Below, piece by piece: positions 33,927-40,978 of a stretch of 64,000 nucleotides of DNA. Each line of letters opens with the position of its first letter. Within the stretch, counting starts at the first letter, position 1. The stretch comes from Nocardia sp. NRRL S-836 (GTDB lineage: Bacteria > Actinomycetota > Actinomycetes > Mycobacteriales > Pseudonocardiaceae), in assembly GCF_001279525.1 (NCBI RefSeq), contig NZ_LGDY01000105.1, forward strand, positions 26,874-90,873, read 5' to 3'. The translations under genes were made by a program, and so were the position numbers. Under the pieces are notes generated by a model, which was not told the origin of the DNA, did no database searches, and was given only the letters and a program-made list of their open reading frames with translations.

Positions 33927-33977
33927 GGTAATCATTACCGTTTTCAAAGATCCACCGCCTCCTGAAAACGGTTGTCA
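33927..33977 (-). promoter_or_regulatory. Zur-like operator pair ahead of the metallophore-type operon
   Basis: GGTAAT-C-ATTACC (33927-33939) is a perfect 6-1-6 palindrome, and TGAAAAC-G-GTTGTCA (33963-33977) is a 7-1-7 palindrome with six of seven pairs. Both have the spacing of Fur-family zinc boxes; the second is close to actinobacterial Zur boxes of the TGAAAACGATTTTCA type (from memory). A -35-like TTGAAA (minus strand) is embedded between them. IdeR/DtxR boxes (TTAGGTTAGGCTAACCTAA type) look different. Zinc-dependent repression is therefore the preferred inference. Confidence 0.65.
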
Positions 33978-34007
33978 CCTTCCCTGGAGGCATCGGGTCA
34001 GGACGCA

Positions 34008-34047
34008 CCAAGCGCCGGTGAGCGGGAGTCCGCTCACCGGCGCTTGG
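34008..34047. terminator. Terminator downstream of the histidine kinase
   Basis: A perfect 18-bp stem, starting CCAAGCGCCGGTGAGCGG, with a GAGT loop. It lies 38 nt beyond the kinase stop codon on the minus strand, and insulates that operon from the metallophore-type operon. Confidence 0.9.
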
Positions 34048-34084
34048 GGTCTGTCTTGTCGAGCTGGCGCAGCGCGCCGAGCTG

Positions 34085-35500
34085 TCACGGCCCGGTCGCC
34101 TCCACGGGCAGGACGACCTGGAACCGGGTGTCTCCCGGCACCGATTCCACCCGGATGTCGCCGTGGTGCTTGTTGACCACGATCCGCCACGAGATCTCCA
34201 GCCCGAGCCCGGTGCCCTCGCCGACCGGCTTGGTCGTGAAGAACGGTTCGAAGATCCGGCCCTGCACCTCCGCCGGGATGCCGGGACCGGTGTCACCGAT
34301 CTCCACGACGAGGTGCCGGTCCTGCCGGAAGGTCCGGATGGTCAGCGTTCCCGAACCACCCATCGCGCCCAGGGCGTTGTCGATCACGTTCGTCCACACC
34401 TGGTTGAGCTCGCCGGCGTAGGCGGGGATGGAGGGCAGCGTCCGATCGTAGTCCTTGACCACCCGCACGTCCGCGAACTTCCCGCCGAACATGACCAGCG
34501 TCGAGTCCAGCAGCTCGTGCACGTCGACCACCTGGAACGGTGTGCGGTCCATCTGCGAGTACTGCTTGGCGGCGGAGACCAGGGTGGACACCCGCGTGGT
34601 GGCGTCCTCGATCTCGTTCATCAGCAGCTCGGTCTCGACCGTGTACCGCAGCCAGTGCACGGCCGACTCGGTGACCGTTTCGGGGCACGGTGCGAGCGCG
34701 CTCTCCAGCCACTCGACGTCCAGCCCGCCCGCGACCAGGACGGGCGCGACGTCCCAGCCGCCGCCGATGCCCCGGTCGTCCAGCCAGTCGGAGACCTCGT
34801 CCTCGGCGTCGCTGGCCTGAAGCGGGCTGAGCTTCGGCGCCTTGGCGACCCGTTCGACCGCCTTCTCCTGCAGCTTGACCAGCGACGGCAGCACGGACGG
34901 GTCGATCGCCCCCTGCGCCAGCAGGGCCAGCTTGTGCCGCATCCCCGCGACCCGCTCGCGCAGCGCCGCCGTCGCGCGAACCGCGGCCGCGGCTGGGTTG
35001 TTGAGCTCGTGGGTGAGGCCCGCCGACAGCGCGCCGAGCGCGGTGAGCCGTTCGTGCTGACCCACCGTCGCCTGGGTGTTCCGCATGCCCCAGAACAGGC
35101 CCTCCAGCAGGTGCATCGCCATCGGGAACCAGGTGCGGACCACCGGCCCGAACTCGTCGGCGTCGAACTGCAGCATCGACGTGGCGGTGATCGACTCGAC
35201 GGTCATCTGGTAGGTCGGCTGGTCGAGCTCCAGGTAGGCCTGCGTGGCACCGAAGTACGAGCCGCGCAGGCTGCTGCGGCTCACCTCCACGCGCTGGCCG
35301 CCGAGGTTGCGGCACAGGGCGACCGTTCCGTCGAGCAGCACGAAGAAGCACGTCGCCGGCTCGCCCTCGATGAGCACGGGCGTGCCCGCCGCGCGGGTCT
35401 CGACGTGGCCGTGACCGGCCAGCCAGTCCAGCTGCTCGTCGTCGAGCTTCTCGAACAGGAACAGCTCGCGCAGCTCGGCCGCGGTGAGGCGGTCCATCAC
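34085..35500 (-). CDS. Histidine kinase with N-terminal cyclic-nucleotide-binding-like domain
   Basis: 471 residues, no membrane segment. Residues ~10-125 form a CNMP/CAP-type beta-roll (TPVLIEGEPATCFFVLLDGTV). The H-box SAGLTHELNNP places the phosphorylated His at 164. After a ~160-residue spacer the HATPase has N-box NVIDNALGAMG, GDTGPGIP and GTGLGLEIS. A soluble sensor of a nucleotide or redox signal is likely. It overlaps the receiver-TrxR fusion gene by 4 nt, whose receiver is the probable phosphate acceptor. Start is GTG 35500 or the ATG one codon later. Confidence 0.9.
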   Translation of the reverse strand: MMDRLTAAELRELFLFEKLDDEQLDWLAGHGHVETRAAGTPVLIEGEPATCFFVLLDGTVALCRNLGGQRVEVSRSSLRGSYFGATQAYLELDQPTYQMTVESITATSMLQFDADEFGPVVRTWFPMAMHLLEGLFWGMRNTQATVGQHERLTALGALSAGLTHELNNPAAAAVRATAALRERVAGMRHKLALLAQGAIDPSVLPSLVKLQEKAVERVAKAPKLSPLQASDAEDEVSDWLDDRGIGGGWDVAPVLVAGGLDVEWLESALAPCPETVTESAVHWLRYTVETELLMNEIEDATTRVSTLVSAAKQYSQMDRTPFQVVDVHELLDSTLVMFGGKFADVRVVKDYDRTLPSIPAYAGELNQVWTNVIDNALGAMGGSGTLTIRTFRQDRHLVVEIGDTGPGIPAEVQGRIFEPFFTTKPVGEGTGLGLEISWRIVVNKHHGDIRVESVPGDTRFQVVLPVEATGP

Positions 35501-37164
35501 GACCTCGCCAGGTAGCGGTGGACCAGCGTGACCGCCATGGCGCCCTCACCGACGGCGGACGCGACCCGCTTCACCGAGTCCGACCGGACGTCGCCCGCGA
35601 CGAACACACCGGGCACGCTCGTCTCCAGGTGGTACGGCGCCCGGTCGAGGTCCCAGCCGGGCGGTGAGCCGCCGAGGTCGGGCCCGGCGAGCAGGAACCC
35701 GTGCTCGTCGCGTTCCAGCGTGCCGTCCAGCCAGTCCGTGCGCGGGGCGGCGCCGATGAACGCGAACAACCGGCTCGCCTCGACCGTCGTCGTCTCGCCC
35801 GTCTTGTTGTGCAGCAACGTCAGCGTTTCGAGGTGGTCCTCACCCGTGCCGCCGACGACCTCGGTCTGCGTGCGCACCTCCACGTTCCCGATCGCCGCGA
35901 GCTGGTCGACCAGGTACCGCGACATCGACTGCTCCAGCGAGTCGCCCCGCACCAGGAGCACCACCCTGCGCGCGTGCCCGGAGAAGTAGACGGCCGCCTG
36001 GCCCGCGGAGTTCGCGCCGCCCACCAGGTAGACGTCCTGGCCGGCGCAGTTCGGGCCCTCGGTGGTCGAGGCGCCGTAGTACACGCCCCGCCCGGTCAGC
36101 TCACCGAGGCCCGGCGCGTCGAGCAACCGGTACGACACACCGGTGGCGAGGATGACGGTGTGGGCGGCGAGCTCGGTGCCGTCACCGAACCGCACGACCC
36201 GTGCCGCTCCCCGGCGCTCCAGGGCGACGACGTCGCGGGTGGTGAGCAGCTCGACCCCGAACTTGACGGCCTGCCTGCGGGCGCGCTCGGTCAGCTGCCC
36301 GCCGGACACCCCGTCGGGGAAGCCCAGGTAGTTCTCGATGCGGCTGCTCGTGCCCGCCTGGCCACCCGTCGCGATCCGCTCCACGAGGACGGTCCGCAGC
36401 CCCTCGGAACCCCCGTACACCGCGGCACCCAGCCCCGCGGGTCCGCCACCGACGACGATCAGGTCGTAGAACTCGGCCGACGGCTGCGTGCTCAGGCCCA
36501 CCTCGGCGGCGAGCTCCGCGTCGGACGGGTCGACCAGGGCGCTGCCCCGAGCCGTGACCACGACCGGCAGCGTCGTCCCGTCCTGGTGCGCCGCCGTGAG
36601 CAGGCAGCGCGCCTCCGGCTCGTCCAGCGCGTGCCAGCGGAACGGAACGCTGTTGCGCGCCAGGAAGTCCCGCACCTCGTAGGACCGCGGCGACCAGCGG
36701 TGCCCGATCACCCGCACCCGCTGCGGCGGCTGCCGGTCGCTCACGGCCCAGGCCCTCAGTTGCTCGTCGAGCACCGGGTAGAGGTTCTGCTCCGGCGGGT
36801 CCCACGGCTTGAGCAGGTAGTGGTCGAGGTCCACGACGTTGATCGCCTGGATCGCGGCCTCGGTGTCCGCGTACGCCGTGAGCAGCACCCGGCGCGCCTG
36901 CGGGAACACGTCCATGGCCTGTTCGAGGAACTCGATGCCGCTCATCTGCGGCATCCGGTAGTCGGCCAGCAGCGCCGCGACCTCCTCGCCGCGCAGCTTG
37001 ATCTCGTGCAGGGCCTCCAGCGCCTGCGGACCGGACTCCGCCCGCACGACCCGGTAGTGCTCGCCGTACTTCCTGCGCAGGTCGCGCGCCACCGACCGCG
37101 ACACGGCCGGGTCGTCGTCCACCGTGAGGATCGAGGGCCGCGCGACGCGACCGGCAGTCGTCAT
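35497..37164 (-). CDS. Receiver-glutaredoxin-thioredoxin-reductase fusion protein
   Basis: 555 residues. Residues 10-125 are a response-regulator receiver with acidic pocket VDDD and phospho-Asp D68 (LLADYRMPQMSG). Residues ~150-225 look glutaredoxin-like (VIGHRWSPRSYEVRDFL) but without CxxC. From 233 comes a thioredoxin-reductase-like flavoprotein (LIVVGGGPAGLGAA; NAD loop VYLVGGANSAGQAA; VFVAGDVR). The redox CxxC is absent; a single Cys (C373) remains in STTEGPNCAGQ, so standard disulfide reduction is doubtful. Phosphorylation by the coupled kinase could gate the flavoprotein. No DNA-binding domain. Confidence 0.9.
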   Translation of the reverse strand: MTTAGRVARPSILTVDDDPAVSRSVARDLRRKYGEHYRVVRAESGPQALEALHEIKLRGEEVAALLADYRMPQMSGIEFLEQAMDVFPQARRVLLTAYADTEAAIQAINVVDLDHYLLKPWDPPEQNLYPVLDEQLRAWAVSDRQPPQRVRVIGHRWSPRSYEVRDFLARNSVPFRWHALDEPEARCLLTAAHQDGTTLPVVVTARGSALVDPSDAELAAEVGLSTQPSAEFYDLIVVGGGPAGLGAAVYGGSEGLRTVLVERIATGGQAGTSSRIENYLGFPDGVSGGQLTERARRQAVKFGVELLTTRDVVALERRGAARVVRFGDGTELAAHTVILATGVSYRLLDAPGLGELTGRGVYYGASTTEGPNCAGQDVYLVGGANSAGQAAVYFSGHARRVVLLVRGDSLEQSMSRYLVDQLAAIGNVEVRTQTEVVGGTGEDHLETLTLLHNKTGETTTVEASRLFAFIGAAPRTDWLDGTLERDEHGFLLAGPDLGGSPPGWDLDRAPYHLETSVPGVFVAGDVRSDSVKRVASAVGEGAMAVTLVHRYLARS

Positions 37165-37220
37165 GCGACCAGTCAAACACCACGACTTGTCGATGTCCGC
37201 AGCCGAGGTACCGTCTGGCC

Positions 37221-37484
37221 GTGACCACTACCTGCGAACACGTCGCCGAACTGGGCCCGGAGCCCAAGCCCAGCACGCTGGAGGGCTGCGAGGACTGCCT
37301 CGCCACCGGCGGCGGGTGGGTGCACCTGCGCCTGTGCCTGGACTGCGGCAAGGTCGCCTGCTGCGACTCCTCGCCCGCGAAGCACGCCTCGAAGCACTTC
37401 GCCGCCGAGGGGCACCCGATCATCCGGTCGTTCGAGCCGGGCGAGACCTGGCGCTGGTGCTTCGTGGACAACACGCTCGTCTGA
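37221..37484 (+). CDS. UBP-type zinc-finger protein
   Basis: 87 residues, with Cys/His ligands in CEHV, GCEDCLATGG, LCLDCGKVACCD, HASKHFAAEGHPI and the terminal WCFVD. This matches the ZnF-UBP fold that in eukaryotes binds a ubiquitin C-terminus; bacterial copies have no proven partner. GTG start 6 nt after TACCGT (37209-37214), so leaderless. It diverges from the receiver-TrxR fusion only 56 bp away, a combination that points to a shared redox role. Confidence 0.88.
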   Translation: MTTTCEHVAELGPEPKPSTLEGCEDCLATGGGWVHLRLCLDCGKVACCDSSPAKHASKHFAAEGHPIIRSFEPGETWRWCFVDNTLV

Positions 37485-37495
37485 CCCGCCGGACC

Positions 37496-37527
37496 GGTGC
37501 GGGCCGCCTCGCGGGGCGGTCCGCACC
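37496..37527 (+). terminator. Terminator after the zinc-finger gene
   Basis: GGTGCGGGCCGCC pairs with GGCGGTCCGCACC (one G-T wobble, 6-nt loop), 11 nt after the stop codon. Confidence 0.8.
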
Positions 37528-37709
37528 ACGCGCGCGTCCGCGTGACCGGAGTCTCGCCGGGCGCGGACCGGGACGAGAACCGGAACGGAAGTCCTCCGGA
37601 CGGCGGTGTCCGTTGAGTGACGCGTTCCACTTCGAGTTCGCCGCGATCCCGCATTCGGGTGGCCTGCGGAATCTCGATAGGTGGCTGTCAGCTCCTGTTG
37701 AAAGGTGTT

Positions 37710-37940
37710 GCGCGGCAGGCTGATCACTGCCGCGCGCCTGGGGAGAGTGCGCTCAGCTGCGCCCCCGCTGCTCCGCCCGAATACCTATTGAGAAATGCGC
37801 GCGCAGCGGAGTTCGGCTCCGGTGCTTGACAGTTTTGAGCGGCGAAGAGTTGGGTGCACGCGCGTGCACGAGTTTCTGCCCGATTAACGGGTTGTTGCCT
37901 CGGCGGCGGTGTTGACGGCCCGGGAGTGCGATTGTAGATT
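37710..37940 (+). promoter_or_regulatory. Hairpin and promoter upstream of the second terpenoid cluster
   Basis: GCGCGGCAG and its complement (37710-37735, 8-nt loop) form a hairpin. TTGACG (37912-37917), a 17-nt spacer and TAGATT (37935-37940) make a near-ideal sigma70 promoter about 33 nt ahead of the aminotransferase start. The rest of the 488-bp gap (37485-37972) is AT-richer than average and holds no gene I can support. Confidence 0.65.
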
Positions 37941-37972
37941 CGATTTCACGCCCTCTTCGGGAGGTTCGCGAA

Positions 37973-38986
37973 TTGAGTCGAATCATTCATCAATTGGCAT
38001 TGAACGAGAATCATTGGCCTGCGTTGCCGGGAGTGCGCGACGCGCTGGTGACCTCGCTCGCCGAGGTCAACCTGACCGGTGACGCCCTCGCCGCCGGCCT
38101 GGAGCGGAGGCTGGCCGCCGATCTCGGCACGACACCCGACCGGGTCGTCGCCGGTGCGGGCTCCGGGGCGTTGCTGCAGCAGTTCCTCGCCGCGCACTGC
38201 GGTCCGGGCACCACCGTGGTGCACGCGTGGCCGTCCTTCGACCTCTACCCCCTGCTGATCCGCAACGCCGGAGCCGAGCCGGTGGCGGTGCCCGGCGACG
38301 CCGACGACCGGCAGGACCCCGGGGCGCTCGCCGCGGCCGTCACCGGGCAGACGCGGGTAGTGCTGGTCTGCAACCCGAACAACCCCACCGGCGAGGTGCT
38401 CGGCGAGAAGTGGCTGAGAGACCTGCTCGCCGCCCTGCCGCGGCACGTGCTCGTCCTGGTCGACGAGGCCTACCGCGAGTTCGCCGACCCGTCCGCGATC
38501 GCGGACGCGACAACGTTGTCAGACGACCCGCGGCTCGCGGTGGTGCGCACGTTCTCCAAGTCGCACGGGCTGATCGGCCTGCGGGTCGGCTACCTGGTCG
38601 GCGCGCCGGAGGTGGTGGGACCGGTGCGGCGCACCTCGCCGTTCCACCGCGTGCCCACCGTCGCCCAGGCGGCCGCGCTGGCCGCACTCGACGCCGGTCC
38701 CCGCATGCGCGAGCAGTGCCGCGAGGTGGCCGCGGAACGGGACCGCGTCCGCTCCGGGCTGCGCGAGCTCGGTTTCGACGTCCCGCCCAGCGGCGGGAAC
38801 TACCTGTGGGTGCGGCTGGGGCCGCGCAACCAGGAGTTCATCGCGCACCTCGCCGAGCACGGGATCGCGGTGCGCGAGGTCGCCGGCGGCGTGCGCGTGA
38901 GCACCGGGTTGCCGGAGGCCAACGACGCCGTGCTCGTGGCGGCCCGCGCGTTCGCCGGCCGTCCCGTCGAGGAGGCCGTGCGATGA
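37973..38986 (+). CDS. Histidinol-phosphate-type aminotransferase
   Basis: 337 residues, PLP fold type I. CNPNNPTGEVL, VLVDEAYREF and the Schiff-base lysine in FSKSHGLIGLRVGY are all present. HisC-like enzymes also act on aromatic amino acids; here the likely role is to feed or tailor an aromatic/amino part of the cluster product rather than histidine biosynthesis. TTG start with GGGAGG 8 nt upstream. It overlaps the prenyl synthase by 4 nt and starts a run of coupled plus-strand genes. Confidence 0.88.
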   Translation: MSRIIHQLALNENHWPALPGVRDALVTSLAEVNLTGDALAAGLERRLAADLGTTPDRVVAGAGSGALLQQFLAAHCGPGTTVVHAWPSFDLYPLLIRNAGAEPVAVPGDADDRQDPGALAAAVTGQTRVVLVCNPNNPTGEVLGEKWLRDLLAALPRHVLVLVDEAYREFADPSAIADATTLSDDPRLAVVRTFSKSHGLIGLRVGYLVGAPEVVGPVRRTSPFHRVPTVAQAAALAALDAGPRMREQCREVAAERDRVRSGLRELGFDVPPSGGNYLWVRLGPRNQEFIAHLAEHGIAVREVAGGVRVSTGLPEANDAVLVAARAFAGRPVEEAVR

Positions 38987-39984
38987 CGGGCACGATGAGC
39001 GAGGCGCTGCGCACCGACGACCCGGCCGAGGCCATCCGGGACGCCCTCGCGCGCCGTCGTTCCCGCTCCGGCGGCCGGTACGGCGAGCTCACCCGCTACG
39101 CCATGGCCGTGCCGGGCAAGCTGTTGCGCCCGTTGATGCTCGTCGCGTCGGCGGAGGCGGTCGGCGGCGCCGCCGAGACCGCGCTCCCCGCCGCCGTGGC
39201 GGTCGAGCACCTGCACGTGGCGTCACTCGTGCACGACGACATCATCGACGGCGACGACCTGCGCCGCGGCCGTCCCTCCGTGCACGCGCGCTACGGCGTC
39301 GCGGACGCCATCGTGACCGGGGACGCGCTGCTCTTCGACCTGTTCGCCGCGGTCGCCGAGTGCGCGGCGCCGCCGCAGGTGGTGGTGGCGGTCGTCGCCG
39401 AGCTCGCCCACGCCGGCGGCGACCTGTGCCGCGGGCAGGTGCTGGAGTCGTCGATGGTGGCGCCGGACGCCACCCGGCGCGGCAGCGGGCTGGAGGACTA
39501 CCTCGACGTCGCCGCGTTCAAGACCGGGGCGTTGTTCCGGGCCGCGTGCCGGGCCGGCGCGCTGCTCGGTGGCGGCACCGCCGAGCAGGTCGGGCTGCTC
39601 GGCGACTACGGCCACCACACCGGGGTGGCCTTCCAGATGCACGACGACCTGCTGCCCTACCTCGGCTCGGGGACGTCGGGCAAACCCGACGCGAGCGACG
39701 CGGCCAACCTCCGGCCGACGTGGCCGGTGCTGCTCGCGCACCGCGACGGCGGGCCGGAGCACCGCGAGGCCGTCGAGACCGCGTTGTCGGGCGCCCTGGC
39801 TCCGGCCGACACGCTGGAGCTGCTGCGGTTCGCGGTGACGGACAGCGGTGCGCTGGACGTGGCCCGGCGTGGCGCGCGGGAACGTTCCCGCCTCGCGCTG
39901 TCCTGCCTGCGGGGGCTGCCCGGAACCGCCGCCGTGAGCCGGCTCGCGGGCATCACCGAGATCGCGGTCGACCGTGACCGCTGA
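38983..39984 (+). CDS. Polyprenyl diphosphate synthase with altered second Asp motif
   Basis: 333 residues. First Asp-rich motif HDDIIDGDDLRRGRP (D85-D86) is intact. The second motif reads MHDDLLPYLGS: D221-D222 are present but the third Asp of DDxxD is Pro225. Catalysis may survive because the first two Asp carry most metal contacts, but chain-length or release properties could change. The N-terminal RYAMAVPGKLLRPLML is normal. It should make the prenyl donor (C20 or longer) for the UbiA enzyme and cyclase encoded next. Confidence 0.87.
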   Translation: MTGTMSEALRTDDPAEAIRDALARRRSRSGGRYGELTRYAMAVPGKLLRPLMLVASAEAVGGAAETALPAAVAVEHLHVASLVHDDIIDGDDLRRGRPSVHARYGVADAIVTGDALLFDLFAAVAECAAPPQVVVAVVAELAHAGGDLCRGQVLESSMVAPDATRRGSGLEDYLDVAAFKTGALFRAACRAGALLGGGTAEQVGLLGDYGHHTGVAFQMHDDLLPYLGSGTSGKPDASDAANLRPTWPVLLAHRDGGPEHREAVETALSGALAPADTLELLRFAVTDSGALDVARRGARERSRLALSCLRGLPGTAAVSRLAGITEIAVDRDR

Positions 39985-40978
39985 GGTGCGCGCGCCCCGG
40001 GTCACCGGGCTGACGGTGCGCGAGCGGGCACTGGCGCACTGGCAGACCTGGCGGCCCTACACGACGTGCTACCCGGCCCTGCTCGGGCTCGCGGGCGTGC
40101 TGGTCGCGGGCGGCGAACGGCCCGCGGAGCTGGCCGCCGCCGTGCTGTCGCCCGTGCTGGGGTGGATCTCCGGCCACTACCTCGGCGACCACCTCGACCG
40201 GCACCTGGACGCGATCGCCAAGCCACAGCGGCCGATCCCGTCGGGCCGGTTGTCGCCCGCCGTCGCGCTGGCCGCCGGCATCGGCTGCGCGCTCGCCTCC
40301 CTGGTGATCGCGGTCGGGTCCAACTGGCGCGTCCTGCCGTTCTTCGCGCTCGCGATCGCCGGGATCGTCTCCTACAGCGCCGTGTTCAAACGCCTGGGCT
40401 TCAGCGGGAACCTCAGCCGCGGCGCGCTGTCGGCACTCGCGCTGGTGATCGGCGCGATGACGGCGGCGACCTGGCCGCCGCCGGAGCTCCTGCCGGTGGC
40501 GCTGGGGTTCCTGCTGCACGACACCGCGTCCAACCTGATCGGCACGGTGCGCGACGTCGACGGGGACCGCGCGGGCGGGTACCGGTCCGTGCCGGTGCGC
40601 CACGGCGTCCCGGCGGCGGTCCGGCTCGCCGCCGTGCTGTGGGCGGCCGGAACGGTCGCGGTCGGCCTGCAGGCGCTGGTCGCCGCCCGGCCCGGCGCGC
40701 AGCTCACGCTGGTCGCCGTCGCGGTGGTGCTCGGCGGCTGCGCGTTCTGGGTGGCCAGGCCCGCGGCGCTGACCCCGAGGCGCGCGCTGCGCTCACACGA
40801 ACTGCTGGTCGCCGAACGGCTGGTGCTCACGGCCGCCGTGGTGGCGGGCGTGACCGGCCTCGGCACCGCACTGCCGGTGCTGGTGCCGGCGCTCGTGTTC
40901 TCGCTCGTCCTGCAAGGCCGGATGCGTTCCCGGCACGAGTTCCCCGACGAGACGGGCAACAGAGGGGAGAGGTCATGA
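39974..40978 (+). CDS. UbiA-family membrane prenyltransferase
   Basis: 334 residues with 8-9 membrane helices. Motif 1 is GDHLDRHLDAIAKPQRPIPS (the usual NDxxDxxxD begins with Gly) and motif 2 is RDVDGDRAGGYRSVPVRHG. It would attach a prenyl chain to an aromatic or other acceptor, or act as a UbiA-type terpene cyclase; both are known for the family. The GTG start overlaps the prenyl synthase by 11 nt. It is in the same coupled operon as the cyclase-like protein. Confidence 0.88.
   Translation: MTAEVRAPRVTGLTVRERALAHWQTWRPYTTCYPALLGLAGVLVAGGERPAELAAAVLSPVLGWISGHYLGDHLDRHLDAIAKPQRPIPSGRLSPAVALAAGIGCALASLVIAVGSNWRVLPFFALAIAGIVSYSAVFKRLGFSGNLSRGALSALALVIGAMTAATWPPPELLPVALGFLLHDTASNLIGTVRDVDGDRAGGYRSVPVRHGVPAAVRLAAVLWAAGTVAVGLQALVAARPGAQLTLVAVAVVLGGCAFWVARPAALTPRRALRSHELLVAERLVLTAAVVAGVTGLGTALPVLVPALVFSLVLQGRMRSRHEFPDETGNRGERS

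Noticed and set aside
33927..33977. Iron (IdeR/DtxR) box
   Set aside because: The palindromes lack the TTAGG/CCTAA arms of DtxR-type boxes and fit zinc-type Fur-family spacing better.
37617..37829. 70-codon plus-strand frame upstream of the second cluster
   Set aside because: No GC3 bias, no SD, overlaps the hairpin region; more likely promoter/leader DNA.
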